Source: an uncultured Pelagibacteraceae bacterium (GTDB taxonomy: Bacteria > Pseudomonadota > Alphaproteobacteria > Pelagibacterales > Pelagibacteraceae). From it: DNA of 64,000 nucleotides. The first letter of the stretch is position 1, and each line of letters begins with the position of its first letter. The notes beneath the pieces were generated by a model, which ran no database searches, was not told the DNA's origin, and saw only the letters and a program-made list of their open reading frames with translations. A program made the translations under genes and the position numbers. The DNA lies in contig CACIXL010000004.1 of assembly GCA_902590625.1 (NCBI GenBank), positions 1 to 64,000 of the forward strand. The letters are read 5' to 3'. Positions 32,514 to 42,692 of the stretch are shown here, in pieces.

Positions 32514-33683
32514 ATGAAAAAAACTATTTCTATTTTAGGATCTACAGGATCTATTGGTCAAACTACTCTTAAAATCATCGATAAAAAAAAAGATTACTTT
32601 CAACCATATATATTTTCTGCTAATAAAAATTATAATGTTATTTGTAAGCAAATAAAGAAATATCATCCAAAATATTTTGTTATTACTGATAAAAAAGTTT
32701 TTATAAAAATAAAAAAAAAATTTTCAAATAAAAGAATTAAAATTTATAATAATTTTAATTTTAAACTTAAAAAAAAACTCGATATTACAATAACCGCTAT
32801 ACCAGGTATTGATGGACTCAATCCAACAATCTTTGCAACAAACTTTAGTAAAAAAGTTCTTATAGCTAATAAAGAAGCAGTAATTTGTGGTTGGAATTTG
32901 TTAAAAAAAAAAATTTATAAAAATAAAACCAAAATAATCCCAATAGACTCTGAGCATTTCTCTATTTTTAGTTTGATTAAAAAAATAAATTTTAAAGATA
33001 TAAAAAAAATTTATATAACAGCATCAGGCGGACCATTTTTAAATTATAAAGCAAAAAAATTAACAAAAATTAAACCTATAGATGCACTTAAGCATCCAAA
33101 ATGGAAAATGGGAAAAAAGATTTCTATAGACTCAGCGACAATGATGAATAAAGTTTTAGAAGTTATTGAAGCACAAAAATTATTTAATATTCCTTATAAT
33201 AAAATAAGTATTCTTATCCATCCAGAGTCACTTATTCATGCATTAATTGAGCTAAAAAACGGTTTAACTTATTTTATACATCACAACACTTCCATGATAA
33301 TCCCGATTGCTAATGCTATTTTTGAAGATAATACTGATATTAAAAATTTTTTTAATTTTAAAAAAATTCAATTTGATACAAATATTAAACAATTAACTTT
33401 TAAAAATGTGGATTCTAAAATTTTTCCTATGGTAGGACTATTAAAAGAAATTAATAAATACCCATCAGCATGTATAATTGTAAATGCGTCTAATGAAATA
33501 TTAGTTGATCAATTTTTACGAAAAAATATCGGTTTTTTATCGATATTTAGAACAATTAAGACCATTCTGAACGATAGTAATTATAAAAAATATGCTATAA
33601 GAAAACCTCAAAATATAAATCAAATAGTTAATATAGATAACTGGGCAAGAAAATTAACATTGAAAAAAATTAGAAAAAAATGA
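32514..33683 (+). CDS. dxr: 1-deoxy-D-xylulose 5-phosphate reductoisomerase
   Basis: ILGSTGSIGQTTLKII; LIANKEAVICGW; PIDSEHFSIFSL; SIDSATMMNKVLEVIEA. Confidence 0.96.
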   Translation: MKKTISILGSTGSIGQTTLKIIDKKKDYFQPYIFSANKNYNVICKQIKKYHPKYFVITDKKVFIKIKKKFSNKRIKIYNNFNFKLKKKLDITITAIPGIDGLNPTIFATNFSKKVLIANKEAVICGWNLLKKKIYKNKTKIIPIDSEHFSIFSLIKKINFKDIKKIYITASGGPFLNYKAKKLTKIKPIDALKHPKWKMGKKISIDSATMMNKVLEVIEAQKLFNIPYNKISILIHPESLIHALIELKNGLTYFIHHNTSMIIPIANAIFEDNTDIKNFFNFKKIQFDTNIKQLTFKNVDSKIFPMVGLLKEINKYPSACIIVNASNEILVDQFLRKNIGFLSIFRTIKTILNDSNYKKYAIRKPQNINQIVNIDNWARKLTLKKIRKK

Positions 33684-35926
33684 ATTTATTAATTAAATTT
33701 CTGTTCTTGTTATTTTTTGTTAACCAGCTACACTCACCATCATTAAGAGCTGAAATAGTAAACAAAATTGACATAAAAGGTAACTCTCGTGTTAGCGACG
33801 AAACAGTTAAAGTCTACGGGAACATTTTAAAACCAGGTTCAGATTTTACAAAAGCAAAACTAGATCAAATTTTAAAGGATTTGTATTCTACAAACTTTTT
33901 TAAAGAAATAAGAATTAATATTATTAACAACACTCTTCTTATAGAGCTAGATGAATATCCAATAATTAATCAATTATTAATTACAGGGGAAAAAAGTAAT
34001 AAATTTAAAGATCAGATTAAAAAGATTATTCAACTTAAAGAAAACGGTTCTTATATTGAAAGTTTTTTAAACGATGATTTAAATACGATTAAAAGTTTAT
34101 ATTCATCACTTGGTTATAATTTTTCTAAGATAGAACCTAAAATTAAAAAAATTGATGATAGAAGTTTAGATTTAGTTTTCAATATAAACAGAGGAAATAT
34201 TACCAAAATAAGTAAAATTAATTTTTCAGGAGACAAAAAAATTAAAGATAAACGTTTAAGAGACATCATTGCAAGTCAAGAAGATAAATTTTGGAAAATA
34301 ATTACTCAAAATACTAAGTTTAGTGAAAATCTAGTAAACTTGGATAAGAGATTGCTCAATAACTATTATAAATCATTAGGGTACTACGATGTCAAAATAG
34401 ATTCTGCATCAGCTGAACTTCAAGATAGCTCTAACATTGAATTAAATTACACTATTAATGCTGGACAAAGATATATAATTGACAAGATATCTACTAGGGT
34501 AGACCCAGTATATGATAAAAAAATTTTTTTCCCTTTAGAAAAGGTTTATAAAAATACCACTGGTGAATATTATTCACCATTCAAAATAAAAAAAATATTA
34601 GAAGTTATTGATGAATTAATTGACACCAATAGTTTACAATTTGCTGATCATAAAGTTGAAGAATTTGTAGAAAATGGAAAAATTTCATTAATTTTTGACA
34701 TAAAAGAAGGAGAGAAATTATTAGTTGAGAGAATAAATATTTTAGGAAATTCAATTACTAAAGAAGAAGTAATTAGAAGCGAATTATTGCTTGATGAAGG
34801 TGATCCATTTACACAACTAAACTTAGATAAGTCAATTTCAAATTTAAAGGCAAGAAGAATTTTTAAGTCAGTAAGTTCCAAAGTTGAAGATGGATCTTCC
34901 CCAGATTTAAAAAAAATAGATATACGTGTGAGTGAACAACCAACAGGAGAGATAAGTGCTGGTGCCGGCATTGGTACAGATGGAGGTTCCTTCGCTTTTA
35001 TTGTAAAAGAAAATAATTGGTTAGGAGAAGGAAAACAAGTTGCCTTTGATTTTGAAGTCGATACAGAGTCAATAAAAGGTGAATTTAGTTATGAAAATCC
35101 CAACTATGATTTATTAGGCAACTCAATAAGATATAGTATATCAAATACAACAAACGATAAACCCGATCAAGGGTATGAAAATAGAATAATTTCTTTAGGT
35201 ATAGGAACAGGATTTGAACAATACAAAGATATTTTTACTAATCTTTCTCTAAGCGCTTCATATGATGATTTAAGAACTAATAGTAATGCTTCAGAGGCAT
35301 TAAAAAAACAAAAAGGAGAATTTACTGAGGTAGCAGGTAGATATAATTTTACTTTTGATCAAAGAGATCGAAAATTTATGCCTACAGATGGATCTGTCAT
35401 AAGTTTTGGCCAAACACTTCCGTTTTATGCAGATAAACCTTATGTTAATAATACTTTAAAATTTAGCACATATCATTCTTTCAATGAAAATATTATTGGT
35501 GCTGGAAAATTTTATTTAGATACCATTAATGGGCTTGATAATGAGAATGTTAGGCTAAGTAAACGAAGATCACTTAGTACAAAAAGAATTAGAGGTTTTG
35601 AGAGAGGTAAAATTGGCCCTGTAGATGGATCAGATCATGTAGGGGGTAACTATGCAGCAGCTTTAAACTTTGAAGCAAACTTACCAAATTTTCTCCCTGA
35701 CTCGAGTAATACAGAAGTGGGATTATTCCTAGATTTTGCGAATGTGTGGGAAGTTGACTATGACAGTTCCATTGATGACAGTAACAAATTGAGATCCTCA
35801 GTGGGTACAGCCTTAAATTGGGGCTCTCCCATCGGACCTCTAAGTTTTGTTTTATCAACAAATTTATCTAAAGCCTCAACAGATAAAACTCAATCTTTTA
35901 ATTTTAACTTAGGAACTTCATTTTAA
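33680..35926 (+). CDS. bamA: Outer membrane protein assembly factor BamA
   Basis: POTRA repeats (IDIKGNSRVSDETVKVYG; INILGNSITKEEVIRSELLLDEGDPF), C-terminal beta-barrel ending in FNFNLGTSF. Confidence 0.95.
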   Translation: MNLLIKFLFLLFFVNQLHSPSLRAEIVNKIDIKGNSRVSDETVKVYGNILKPGSDFTKAKLDQILKDLYSTNFFKEIRINIINNTLLIELDEYPIINQLLITGEKSNKFKDQIKKIIQLKENGSYIESFLNDDLNTIKSLYSSLGYNFSKIEPKIKKIDDRSLDLVFNINRGNITKISKINFSGDKKIKDKRLRDIIASQEDKFWKIITQNTKFSENLVNLDKRLLNNYYKSLGYYDVKIDSASAELQDSSNIELNYTINAGQRYIIDKISTRVDPVYDKKIFFPLEKVYKNTTGEYYSPFKIKKILEVIDELIDTNSLQFADHKVEEFVENGKISLIFDIKEGEKLLVERINILGNSITKEEVIRSELLLDEGDPFTQLNLDKSISNLKARRIFKSVSSKVEDGSSPDLKKIDIRVSEQPTGEISAGAGIGTDGGSFAFIVKENNWLGEGKQVAFDFEVDTESIKGEFSYENPNYDLLGNSIRYSISNTTNDKPDQGYENRIISLGIGTGFEQYKDIFTNLSLSASYDDLRTNSNASEALKKQKGEFTEVAGRYNFTFDQRDRKFMPTDGSVISFGQTLPFYADKPYVNNTLKFSTYHSFNENIIGAGKFYLDTINGLDNENVRLSKRRSLSTKRIRGFERGKIGPVDGSDHVGGNYAAALNFEANLPNFLPDSSNTEVGLFLDFANVWEVDYDSSIDDSNKLRSSVGTALNWGSPIGPLSFVLSTNLSKASTDKTQSFNFNLGTSF

Positions 35927-35928
35927 CT

Positions 35929-36453
35929 ATGAAAATATTATTAAAAAAAATAATAATAATTTTTGCTTTATCTTTTATATTTACCAGCACAAATGCAGAT
36001 ATGCCTCACTATGTTGATTTTAAGTACATTTTAAATCAAAGTACAGCTGGAAAAAAAGCTCAAACTTCTCTTAAAAACAAACTAGATCAAGGCCTTAAAA
36101 AATTAACCGAAAAAGAAAAAGTTCTCTTGGAAGAAGAAAAAAAAATTATTCAGCAAAAAAAATTAATAAAACCGGAAGAATATAAAAGCAAAGTAGAAAA
36201 CTTAAGATCAAAAGTATTAAATTTGCAAAAAGAAAGAAGTAAATTGCTTGATAGTGTTTCAAAACAGAGATCAAAAGCCAGAAATGAATTGCTAAAAAAT
36301 CTCAATCCAATCATATCTGATTACATGAAAGAAAAAAAAATTAGAATGGTGGTAGATAAAAAAAGTATTTTACTTGCCGATCAAAATTTGGATTTGACTA
36401 AGGAAATTATGGGTTTATTAAATAAAAAATTAAAATCAATTAAGCTTAATTAA
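35929..36453 (+). CDS. OmpH/Skp family periplasmic chaperone
   Basis: Signal peptide, YVDFKYILNQSTAGKKAQTSLKNKLDQG coiled coil; position between bamA and lpxD. Confidence 0.88.
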   Translation: MKILLKKIIIIFALSFIFTSTNADMPHYVDFKYILNQSTAGKKAQTSLKNKLDQGLKKLTEKEKVLLEEEKKIIQQKKLIKPEEYKSKVENLRSKVLNLQKERSKLLDSVSKQRSKARNELLKNLNPIISDYMKEKKIRMVVDKKSILLADQNLDLTKEIMGLLNKKLKSIKLN

Positions 36454-36459
36454 GTTTGA

Positions 36460-37425
36460 ATGAAATCGAGCTTTTTTATTTCAAAAAAAAACGTTAAATT
36501 AAGTAAGATATTTTCAAATGTTTCTAAAAAAAATGACTTTATTATCAAAAATGTAAAGCCATTACATAAGGCTGGTAAATTTGATATTACTTTTTTTGAC
36601 AATATCAAATATAAATCTTTTGCTTCTGAAACAAAAGGAAGAGCTTGTATTACAACCGAAAAATTAGCAAAATTTTTACCCAATAATGTTTTAAAAATTA
36701 CTGTTAAAAATGTATTACCTGAATTAGCAAAAATATTAATAAAAATATATCCTAATGCTGATGTAGATTATCCAGACTCTAGTTTAAAACCAGTCTCAAA
36801 ACAAAAATATAAAACTGTTATATTTGGAAAAAATATTTTAGTTGGTAAAAACGTCAAAATTGGTAAAAATACTTTAATAGGATCGAACACGATAATAGAG
36901 CATGATGTAGAAATAGGAAGAGATTGTGTTATCGGTTCTAATTTAGTTATTAAAAACTCAATCATAGGAGATAGAGTAGTGTTACAAGATGGAAGCAAAA
37001 TTGGACAAAAAGGATTTGGTTTTATTCCTTTAAATAAAAAAAATATGAAATTTCCTCATATAGGAAAAGTATTAATTCATGATGATGTTGAAATTGCATC
37101 TAACTGCACCATAGATCGAGGTTCAGTAGAAGATACTGTCATTGGAAAAAATACTTATTTGGATAATCAAGTTCATTTAGCGCATAATGTTAAAATTGGA
37201 TCAAACTGCATGATTGCTGGACAAGTTGGATTTGCTGGTAGTTCCATTATAGGAAACAATGTTTCTATTGGAGGTCAGGCCGGTATATCTGGACATTTGA
37301 AAATTGGAAATAATGTTAAAATAGGTGGAGGCAGCGGCGTCGTAAAGGATATTGAGGACAACTTAGTTGTTATGGGTTATCCTGCAGTTGAATTTAGAAA
37401 ATTTTTAAAAAATCAAAAAAAATGA
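36460..37425 (+). CDS. lpxD: UDP-3-O-(3-hydroxyacyl)glucosamine N-acyltransferase
   Basis: Hexapeptide repeats; QKGFGFIPLNKKNMKFPHIGKVLIHDDVEIASNCTIDRGSVEDTVIG. Confidence 0.95.
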   Translation: MKSSFFISKKNVKLSKIFSNVSKKNDFIIKNVKPLHKAGKFDITFFDNIKYKSFASETKGRACITTEKLAKFLPNNVLKITVKNVLPELAKILIKIYPNADVDYPDSSLKPVSKQKYKTVIFGKNILVGKNVKIGKNTLIGSNTIIEHDVEIGRDCVIGSNLVIKNSIIGDRVVLQDGSKIGQKGFGFIPLNKKNMKFPHIGKVLIHDDVEIASNCTIDRGSVEDTVIGKNTYLDNQVHLAHNVKIGSNCMIAGQVGFAGSSIIGNNVSIGGQAGISGHLKIGNNVKIGGGSGVVKDIEDNLVVMGYPAVEFRKFLKNQKK

Positions 37426-37874
37426 GTAAAATCACTTTAGATAAGAAAACAATTGAAAATTTGCTTCCTCATAGGGAGCCAATGCTTTTAATTGATAAAC
37501 TTACAAATATAGTTCCTCTTAAATCCGCAACAGCAATTATGTATGTAAAAAAAAATGGTTTTTACGTACAAGGACATTTTCCTGATCAACCTGTAATGCC
37601 TGGAGTCTTAATTGTAGAAGCTTTTGGTCAGGCCGCTGCAGCTCTAACAGCACATGGAATTGATCCAAAAGAGTACGCTAACAAGTTAGTTTATTTAATG
37701 GGCGTTGATAAAGCTAGATTTAGAAACCCTGTGATACCTGATTGTGAACTTCATTTAGATATAGAAGCAATTAGATCACATGGAAGAGTTTGGAAATATA
37801 AAGGTACAGCAAAAGTTGACGGTAAAAGAATGGCAGATGCTGAATGGTCTGCAACAATAGTAGATAGAAAATAA
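37422..37874 (+). CDS. fabZ: 3-hydroxyacyl-ACP dehydratase FabZ
   Basis: LLPHREPMLLIDKL..GHFPDQPVMPGVLIVEAFGQAAA. Confidence 0.97.
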   Translation: MSKITLDKKTIENLLPHREPMLLIDKLTNIVPLKSATAIMYVKKNGFYVQGHFPDQPVMPGVLIVEAFGQAAAALTAHGIDPKEYANKLVYLMGVDKARFRNPVIPDCELHLDIEAIRSHGRVWKYKGTAKVDGKRMADAEWSATIVDRK

Positions 37875-38653
37875 TGATACACAGTTCAAGTGTAATTGAT
37901 AAAAAAGCTAAAGTTTCTCAATCAGTTAAAATTGGTCCTTTTTGTTATGTCGGGCCTGAAGTAGAATTGTCCGATGATGTTGAATTAATTTCTAACGTAC
38001 ATATTGAAGGCAATACAAAAATAGGAAAAGGAACAAAAATATTCCCATTCGCGAGTATCGGCACTCAACCTCAAGATCTTAAATTTAAAAATGAAAAAAA
38101 TAGTTTAATAATAGGTGAGCAAAATATTATTCGAGAGTATGTAACTATAAATCCAGGTACAGAGGGTGGCGGTTCAAAAACAGAAATTGGTAATAGTTGC
38201 CTATTAATGATTTCTTCTCATATTGCTCATGATTGTAAAATAGGAAACAATGTTATAATTGCAAATAATGTTCCTCTTGGAGGTCACGTTACAATTGAGG
38301 ACTCTGTAGTAATAGGAGGTAACTCCGCTGTTCAACAGTTTACAAGAATCGGGAGACTAGCAATGATCGGAGGAATGACAGGTGTGCTTAAGGATGTTAC
38401 TCCTTTTGGTCTATCAATTGGAAATAGAAACTATTTACAAGGGTTAAATCTTATCGGTTTGCGAAGGAAAAAATATGACAATAAAAAAATAATGGGATTA
38501 GATAAGGCTTACAAAGAAATTTTCTCTTCAAAAAACCTACACGAAAATTTAAGCAAAATTAACGGTGAGTATAAAGACAATGAGCTTGTTTCAGAAGTAA
38601 TAAGATTTATTGAGAAAGATAAAAAACGACCTATTTGCTCACCACAAAATTAA
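37874..38653 (+). CDS. lpxA: UDP-N-acetylglucosamine O-acyltransferase
   Basis: IHSSSVIDKKAKVSQSVKIGPFCYVGPEVEL..REYVTINPGTEGGGSKTEIG..HIAHDCKIGNNVIIANN. Confidence 0.96.
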   Translation: MIHSSSVIDKKAKVSQSVKIGPFCYVGPEVELSDDVELISNVHIEGNTKIGKGTKIFPFASIGTQPQDLKFKNEKNSLIIGEQNIIREYVTINPGTEGGGSKTEIGNSCLLMISSHIAHDCKIGNNVIIANNVPLGGHVTIEDSVVIGGNSAVQQFTRIGRLAMIGGMTGVLKDVTPFGLSIGNRNYLQGLNLIGLRRKKYDNKKIMGLDKAYKEIFSSKNLHENLSKINGEYKDNELVSEVIRFIEKDKKRPICSPQN

Positions 38654-38656
38654 TTT

Positions 38657-39445
38657 ATGATTGGTCTAATTTTTGGAGAAACTGATTTTCCAAAGTATAT
38701 ATATAAAAAGATAAGAAATAAAAAAAAATATACAATAATTGATTTAACTAATAAAAACTTTTTTAAAAAAGATAAATACTCACATAAAGTCTCGATTGGT
38801 CAATTTGGAAAGATAATATCTATTTTAAAAGAAAATAATTGCAATAAAGTATTATTTGCTGGAAAAGTACAAAAACCTAATTTTTTAAAAATTAAGTTAG
38901 ATTTCAAAGGTGTTTATTATATCCCGAAGATTATTGAAAAATCGAAACTTGGTGATGTTGCTTTGTTAAAAGAAATTATAAATATTTTTAAAAAAGAGGG
39001 AATAAAAACTGTAAGTTCTACACAGTATACTCCTGAATTAAATTTACCGAGAGGAAACTATTCAAAATATAAGCCAGATAAAGAAGATAAAAAAGACATT
39101 AGAAATGCTTTAGAGGCTTTAAATAAATCAAATCAATATAGTTATGTTCAAGGCGCAATAAGTAGAGAAAATATTATTTTCCTTGAGAAAAAAGAAGGAA
39201 CACAAAAACTGTTAAAAAACTTTAGGAAAATAAAAAATGTTTCTAAAGGCGTTCTTGTTAAATTCCCAAAAAAAGTGCAAGACCCAAGGGTTGATTTACC
39301 AACTATTGGTTTAAATACTTTAAGACAATCTAAAGCTGCAGGACTTAAAGGTATTGTGTTAAAACATAAAAAAAACATTTTTTTAGACAAAAAAAGATCT
39401 ATCGATTTCGCAAATAAACACAAAATGTTTATTTTGGTAAAATGA
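38657..39445 (+). CDS. lpxI: UDP-2,3-diacylglucosamine pyrophosphatase LpxI (DUF1009)
   Basis: LFAGKVQKPNFLKIKLDFKG; VQGAISRENIIFLE; VKFPKKVQDPRVDLPTIGLNTLRQSKAAGLKGIVL; between lpxA and lpxB. Confidence 0.92.
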   Translation: MIGLIFGETDFPKYIYKKIRNKKKYTIIDLTNKNFFKKDKYSHKVSIGQFGKIISILKENNCNKVLFAGKVQKPNFLKIKLDFKGVYYIPKIIEKSKLGDVALLKEIINIFKKEGIKTVSSTQYTPELNLPRGNYSKYKPDKEDKKDIRNALEALNKSNQYSYVQGAISRENIIFLEKKEGTQKLLKNFRKIKNVSKGVLVKFPKKVQDPRVDLPTIGLNTLRQSKAAGLKGIVLKHKKNIFLDKKRSIDFANKHKMFILVK

Positions 39446-40509
39446 AAAAAATAACTTTAATCATTTTTTTAACCTTAATTCAGACTTTTCAGGCTTTATC
39501 TAATGAACCAAAGTTGCAAAAAGTTATAAGTAATTTAAATAGTCCATGGAGTCTATTTTTTATCAATGACAAAGAAGTATTGGTAACAGAAAAATCAGGA
39601 AATTTAATATTAATAGATTTAAATAGTCAAAAAATAAAAAAAATTAATCATAATTTAAATATTTTAGAAGATGGACAGGGCGGTTTACTTGACGTTCTAT
39701 ATTTCAATAAAAAAGTTTTTGTTTCATATTCCGAAAATCTTAAAAATGGATATTCTAGCACATCAGTTGCCTCGGCAAAATTTAATGATAAATTACTTAA
39801 TTTTAAAAATATTTTCAGAGCCGAACCTCCAATTAACTCAGGTTATCATTTTGGATCAAGATTAATTATTAAAGATGATTTTCTATATATAACGGTTGGC
39901 GAAAGAGGCAAAGGAATGATTGCTCAAGATCCGACAAAACATCCAGGTAGTATTATTAGAATTCATTTGGATGGAAAAATTCCAAAAGATAATCCAAAGT
40001 TTAAAGATAAGAAAGAATGGTTGCCAGAAATTTTTCAAATAGGTGTCAGAAATCCTCAAGGTATGGATTTGTCCCCATTTGATAATAAAATTTATTTAAC
40101 AAATCATGGTGCAAAGGGCGGAGACTGGTTTGGGGAAGCTAAATATGGTGAAAATTATGGATGGAAAATTTTAGGGTGGGGAGGAACCAATTATACCGGT
40201 ACCCGAATAGGTCCAAAATGGAAGCCAGGTTTTACCAAAGCTATAAAATATTGGGTTCCATCGATTGCAGCAAGTTCTATGGTAATTTACAAAGGCAATG
40301 AATTTAAAGAATGGAACGGTGATGCTTTAATAACCTCGCTTAAAGATCAATCCCTTAGAAAAATAAAATTTAAAGATAATAAATTTATTGATGAAAAAAT
40401 TATATTTCAAAACAAAATTGGAAGGATAAGAGATATCGAAATTCAAGAAAGTACTGGCAAAATTTTTCTTTTGACAGATAGTGGTTCTATTTGGAGACTT
40501 CATAAGTGA
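39442..40509 (+). CDS. PQQ-dependent soluble sugar dehydrogenase-like (GSDH family), signal peptide
   Basis: LNSPWSLFFINDKEVLVTEKSGNL..GQGGLLDVLYF..SGYHFGSRLIIKDDFLYITVGERG..QIGVRNPQGMDLSPFDNKIYLTNHGAKGGD. Confidence 0.9.
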   Translation: MKKITLIIFLTLIQTFQALSNEPKLQKVISNLNSPWSLFFINDKEVLVTEKSGNLILIDLNSQKIKKINHNLNILEDGQGGLLDVLYFNKKVFVSYSENLKNGYSSTSVASAKFNDKLLNFKNIFRAEPPINSGYHFGSRLIIKDDFLYITVGERGKGMIAQDPTKHPGSIIRIHLDGKIPKDNPKFKDKKEWLPEIFQIGVRNPQGMDLSPFDNKIYLTNHGAKGGDWFGEAKYGENYGWKILGWGGTNYTGTRIGPKWKPGFTKAIKYWVPSIAASSMVIYKGNEFKEWNGDALITSLKDQSLRKIKFKDNKFIDEKIIFQNKIGRIRDIEIQESTGKIFLLTDSGSIWRLHK

Positions 40510-41636
40510 AAAAAATATTTATATTAACAGGTGAAGCTTCAGGAGATAAGCTAGCATCAAAAGTTATAAGTGAATTAAAAAAACTTAATTCAAATATAGA
40601 ATACTTATCTGTTGGGGGTGAAAATTTAGAAAGGTTGGGTATAAGATCTATTTATGATCTTAAAGAAATAACATACTTAGGATTTACCAATGTGTTATTT
40701 AATATTTTTAAGATAAAGAAAAAAATCAATGAAACAGTTAAGGCTATAGAAAATTTCAAACCTGATATATTATTTACCGTCGATAGCCCAGATTTTACTT
40801 TAAGGGTAGCTGAAAGAATTAAAATAAAAAACCCTGAAATTAAAACTATACACTATGTGGCTCCTCAAGTATGGGTTTGGAGAGAAGGTAGAGTTAAAAA
40901 AATTAAAAAATTTATTGACCATATTCTTTTGTTATTTAATTTTGAAAAAAGCTATTTTGAAAAAGAAAGTATGAGTCACGAGTTTGTTGGCCACCCTTTA
41001 CTTGACTCAACAAGTGAAAGTGCGATTGATATCAATCAAATTTTAGGAAAAAATAAAGCATTAATTTCTATTTTTGCAGGTAGCAGAAAATCTGAGATAG
41101 ATGTTTTAACTCCAATACTTTTAAATTTTATTAAACTTATGAATGATAAGTATAATGATTTTTCTTACGTCTTTCATGCAACTAAAGAATATTCAGATTT
41201 AATCCTATCTTACATAAAAAAAAATAATTTAAGCAATTGTGAAGTCATAAATGATAGTAAGATTAAAAATCATATTTTAAAAAAATCAGTATTTGCTGTC
41301 TCCAAATCAGGGACAATATCTCTTGAGATATGTAAAGCAAAAATACCGTCAGTAATATTATATAAGATGGGTTTAATAAATTTTTTAATTATTAAAATGT
41401 TAGTAAAAACTAAGTTTGCAAATATTATTAATATAGCTGCTAAAAAAGAGATTATACCTGAATTACTTCAATCTAATTGTAATCCAAAAAAAATATTTGA
41501 AGTCGTTTCTAATTATTTAGATAATCCAAAAAAAATTGACGAACAAATATTAAACACACAGAAGATTTTAAAAAGTTTTAAAACTAATACTTTATCCTCA
41601 ACTTTAGCTGCTAATGCTATAAATAAGTATTTATGA
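40506..41636 (+). CDS. lpxB: Lipid-A-disaccharide synthase
   Basis: LTGEASGDKLASKVISEL; DSPDFTLRVAERIK; YVAPQVWVWREGRVKKIKKFIDHILLLFNFEKSYFEK; FVGHPLLD. Confidence 0.96.
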   Translation: MKKIFILTGEASGDKLASKVISELKKLNSNIEYLSVGGENLERLGIRSIYDLKEITYLGFTNVLFNIFKIKKKINETVKAIENFKPDILFTVDSPDFTLRVAERIKIKNPEIKTIHYVAPQVWVWREGRVKKIKKFIDHILLLFNFEKSYFEKESMSHEFVGHPLLDSTSESAIDINQILGKNKALISIFAGSRKSEIDVLTPILLNFIKLMNDKYNDFSYVFHATKEYSDLILSYIKKNNLSNCEVINDSKIKNHILKKSVFAVSKSGTISLEICKAKIPSVILYKMGLINFLIIKMLVKTKFANIINIAAKKEIIPELLQSNCNPKKIFEVVSNYLDNPKKIDEQILNTQKILKSFKTNTLSSTLAANAINKYL

Positions 41637-42562
41637 TCATTTATACTCACAATGATTGTTTAAAAAAATTTAATGGTCATGCTCACCCTGAAAGAAAAGA
41701 AAGATTAGAGAGTATTTTAAGTTCAATAAGATCATCAAATTTAAAAGTAGAATTTAAAGAAGCGCCTTTAGCTGATTTAAAAACCGTTTCATTAGTTCAT
41801 CCAAAACATCATATAGAGAAAATTTTTTCTAACATTCCTAAAGAAGGCATAATAGGTGTAGAGAAAGAACCTTATGCTGATACTATGCTTTGTCCTGAAA
41901 GTAAAAATGCAATTCTAAGATCGTGTGGAGCTGGTATTGCTGCAGTGAAGGACCTCATGGTAAAAAATAAGAGAGTGTTTTGCGCTGTAAGACCACCAGG
42001 TCATCATGCTGAAACTGTAAGAGCTAATGGTTTTTGCTTTATCAATAACGTTGCAGTAGCAGCCAGATATTTACAAAGACAATACAAGATAAACAAAGTT
42101 GCAATAATTGATTTTGATGTCCACCACGGCAATGGAACTCAAGAAATTTTTTATAAAGATCAATCAGTTGCATATGGGTCATCTCACGAATTTCCTTTAT
42201 TTCCCGGAACAGGAGCAGAAAATGAAACTGGGGTAGGAAATATTTTCAATGCAACTTTAAAAGCTGGTACTACAAGTAAAGAATTTATATCAATATTTGA
42301 TCAAAAAGTTCTTAAAGCTATAGATAAATTTAAACCAGAGGTAATTTTAATCTCCGCGGGTTTTGACGCTCATAAAAGAGACCCTTTAGCTAACATTAAT
42401 TTAGAGTCTGAGGATTTTTTTAAAATCACAAAAAATATTGTTGACATTGCTAACACACATTCACAAGGCAGAGTTATATCTTTTCTTGAGGGTGGATATG
42501 ATTTACAAGCTTTATCCGAAGGTATAATAGAACACCTAAATGCTTTAAAATCCCATGTTTGA
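41633..42562 (+). CDS. Histone deacetylase/acetoin-utilization deacetylase-family protein
   Basis: AVRPPGHHAETVRANGFCFINNVAVAARYLQ..AIIDFDVHHGNGTQEIFY..LISAGFDAHKRDPL..FLEGGYDLQAL. Confidence 0.95.
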   Translation: MIIYTHNDCLKKFNGHAHPERKERLESILSSIRSSNLKVEFKEAPLADLKTVSLVHPKHHIEKIFSNIPKEGIIGVEKEPYADTMLCPESKNAILRSCGAGIAAVKDLMVKNKRVFCAVRPPGHHAETVRANGFCFINNVAVAARYLQRQYKINKVAIIDFDVHHGNGTQEIFYKDQSVAYGSSHEFPLFPGTGAENETGVGNIFNATLKAGTTSKEFISIFDQKVLKAIDKFKPEVILISAGFDAHKRDPLANINLESEDFFKITKNIVDIANTHSQGRVISFLEGGYDLQALSEGIIEHLNALKSHV

Positions 42563-42667
42563 CCAGTTATCTGGATCGTTAAATTTTTTTATTTCTTTGT
42601 CTGTTACTGGTCTAAACAGATAGTAAGCAATATATATTGTTAGAAAAAACAAAAAAATTGTTTTCAT
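42545..42667 (-). CDS. Unannotated 40-aa single-pass membrane miniprotein (MKTIFLFFLTIYIAYYLFRPVTDKEIKKFNDPDNWSNMGF)
   Basis: Read by reverse-complementing 42545-42667: ATG..TAA, N-terminal hydrophobic helix then polar tail; fills most of an otherwise empty gap; overlaps the end of the upstream CDS by 18 bp. Confidence 0.6.
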   Translation of the reverse strand: MKTIFLFFLTIYIAYYLFRPVTDKEIKKFNDPDNWSNMGF

Positions 42668-42692
42668 TTCTTTGATATATTAAACTAATTTT

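Noticed and set aside
41633-42562. Eukaryote-like histone deacetylase as an acquired chromatin enzyme
   Set aside because: Belongs to the widespread bacterial HDAC/AcuC/acetylpolyamine amidohydrolase superfamily; not unusual.
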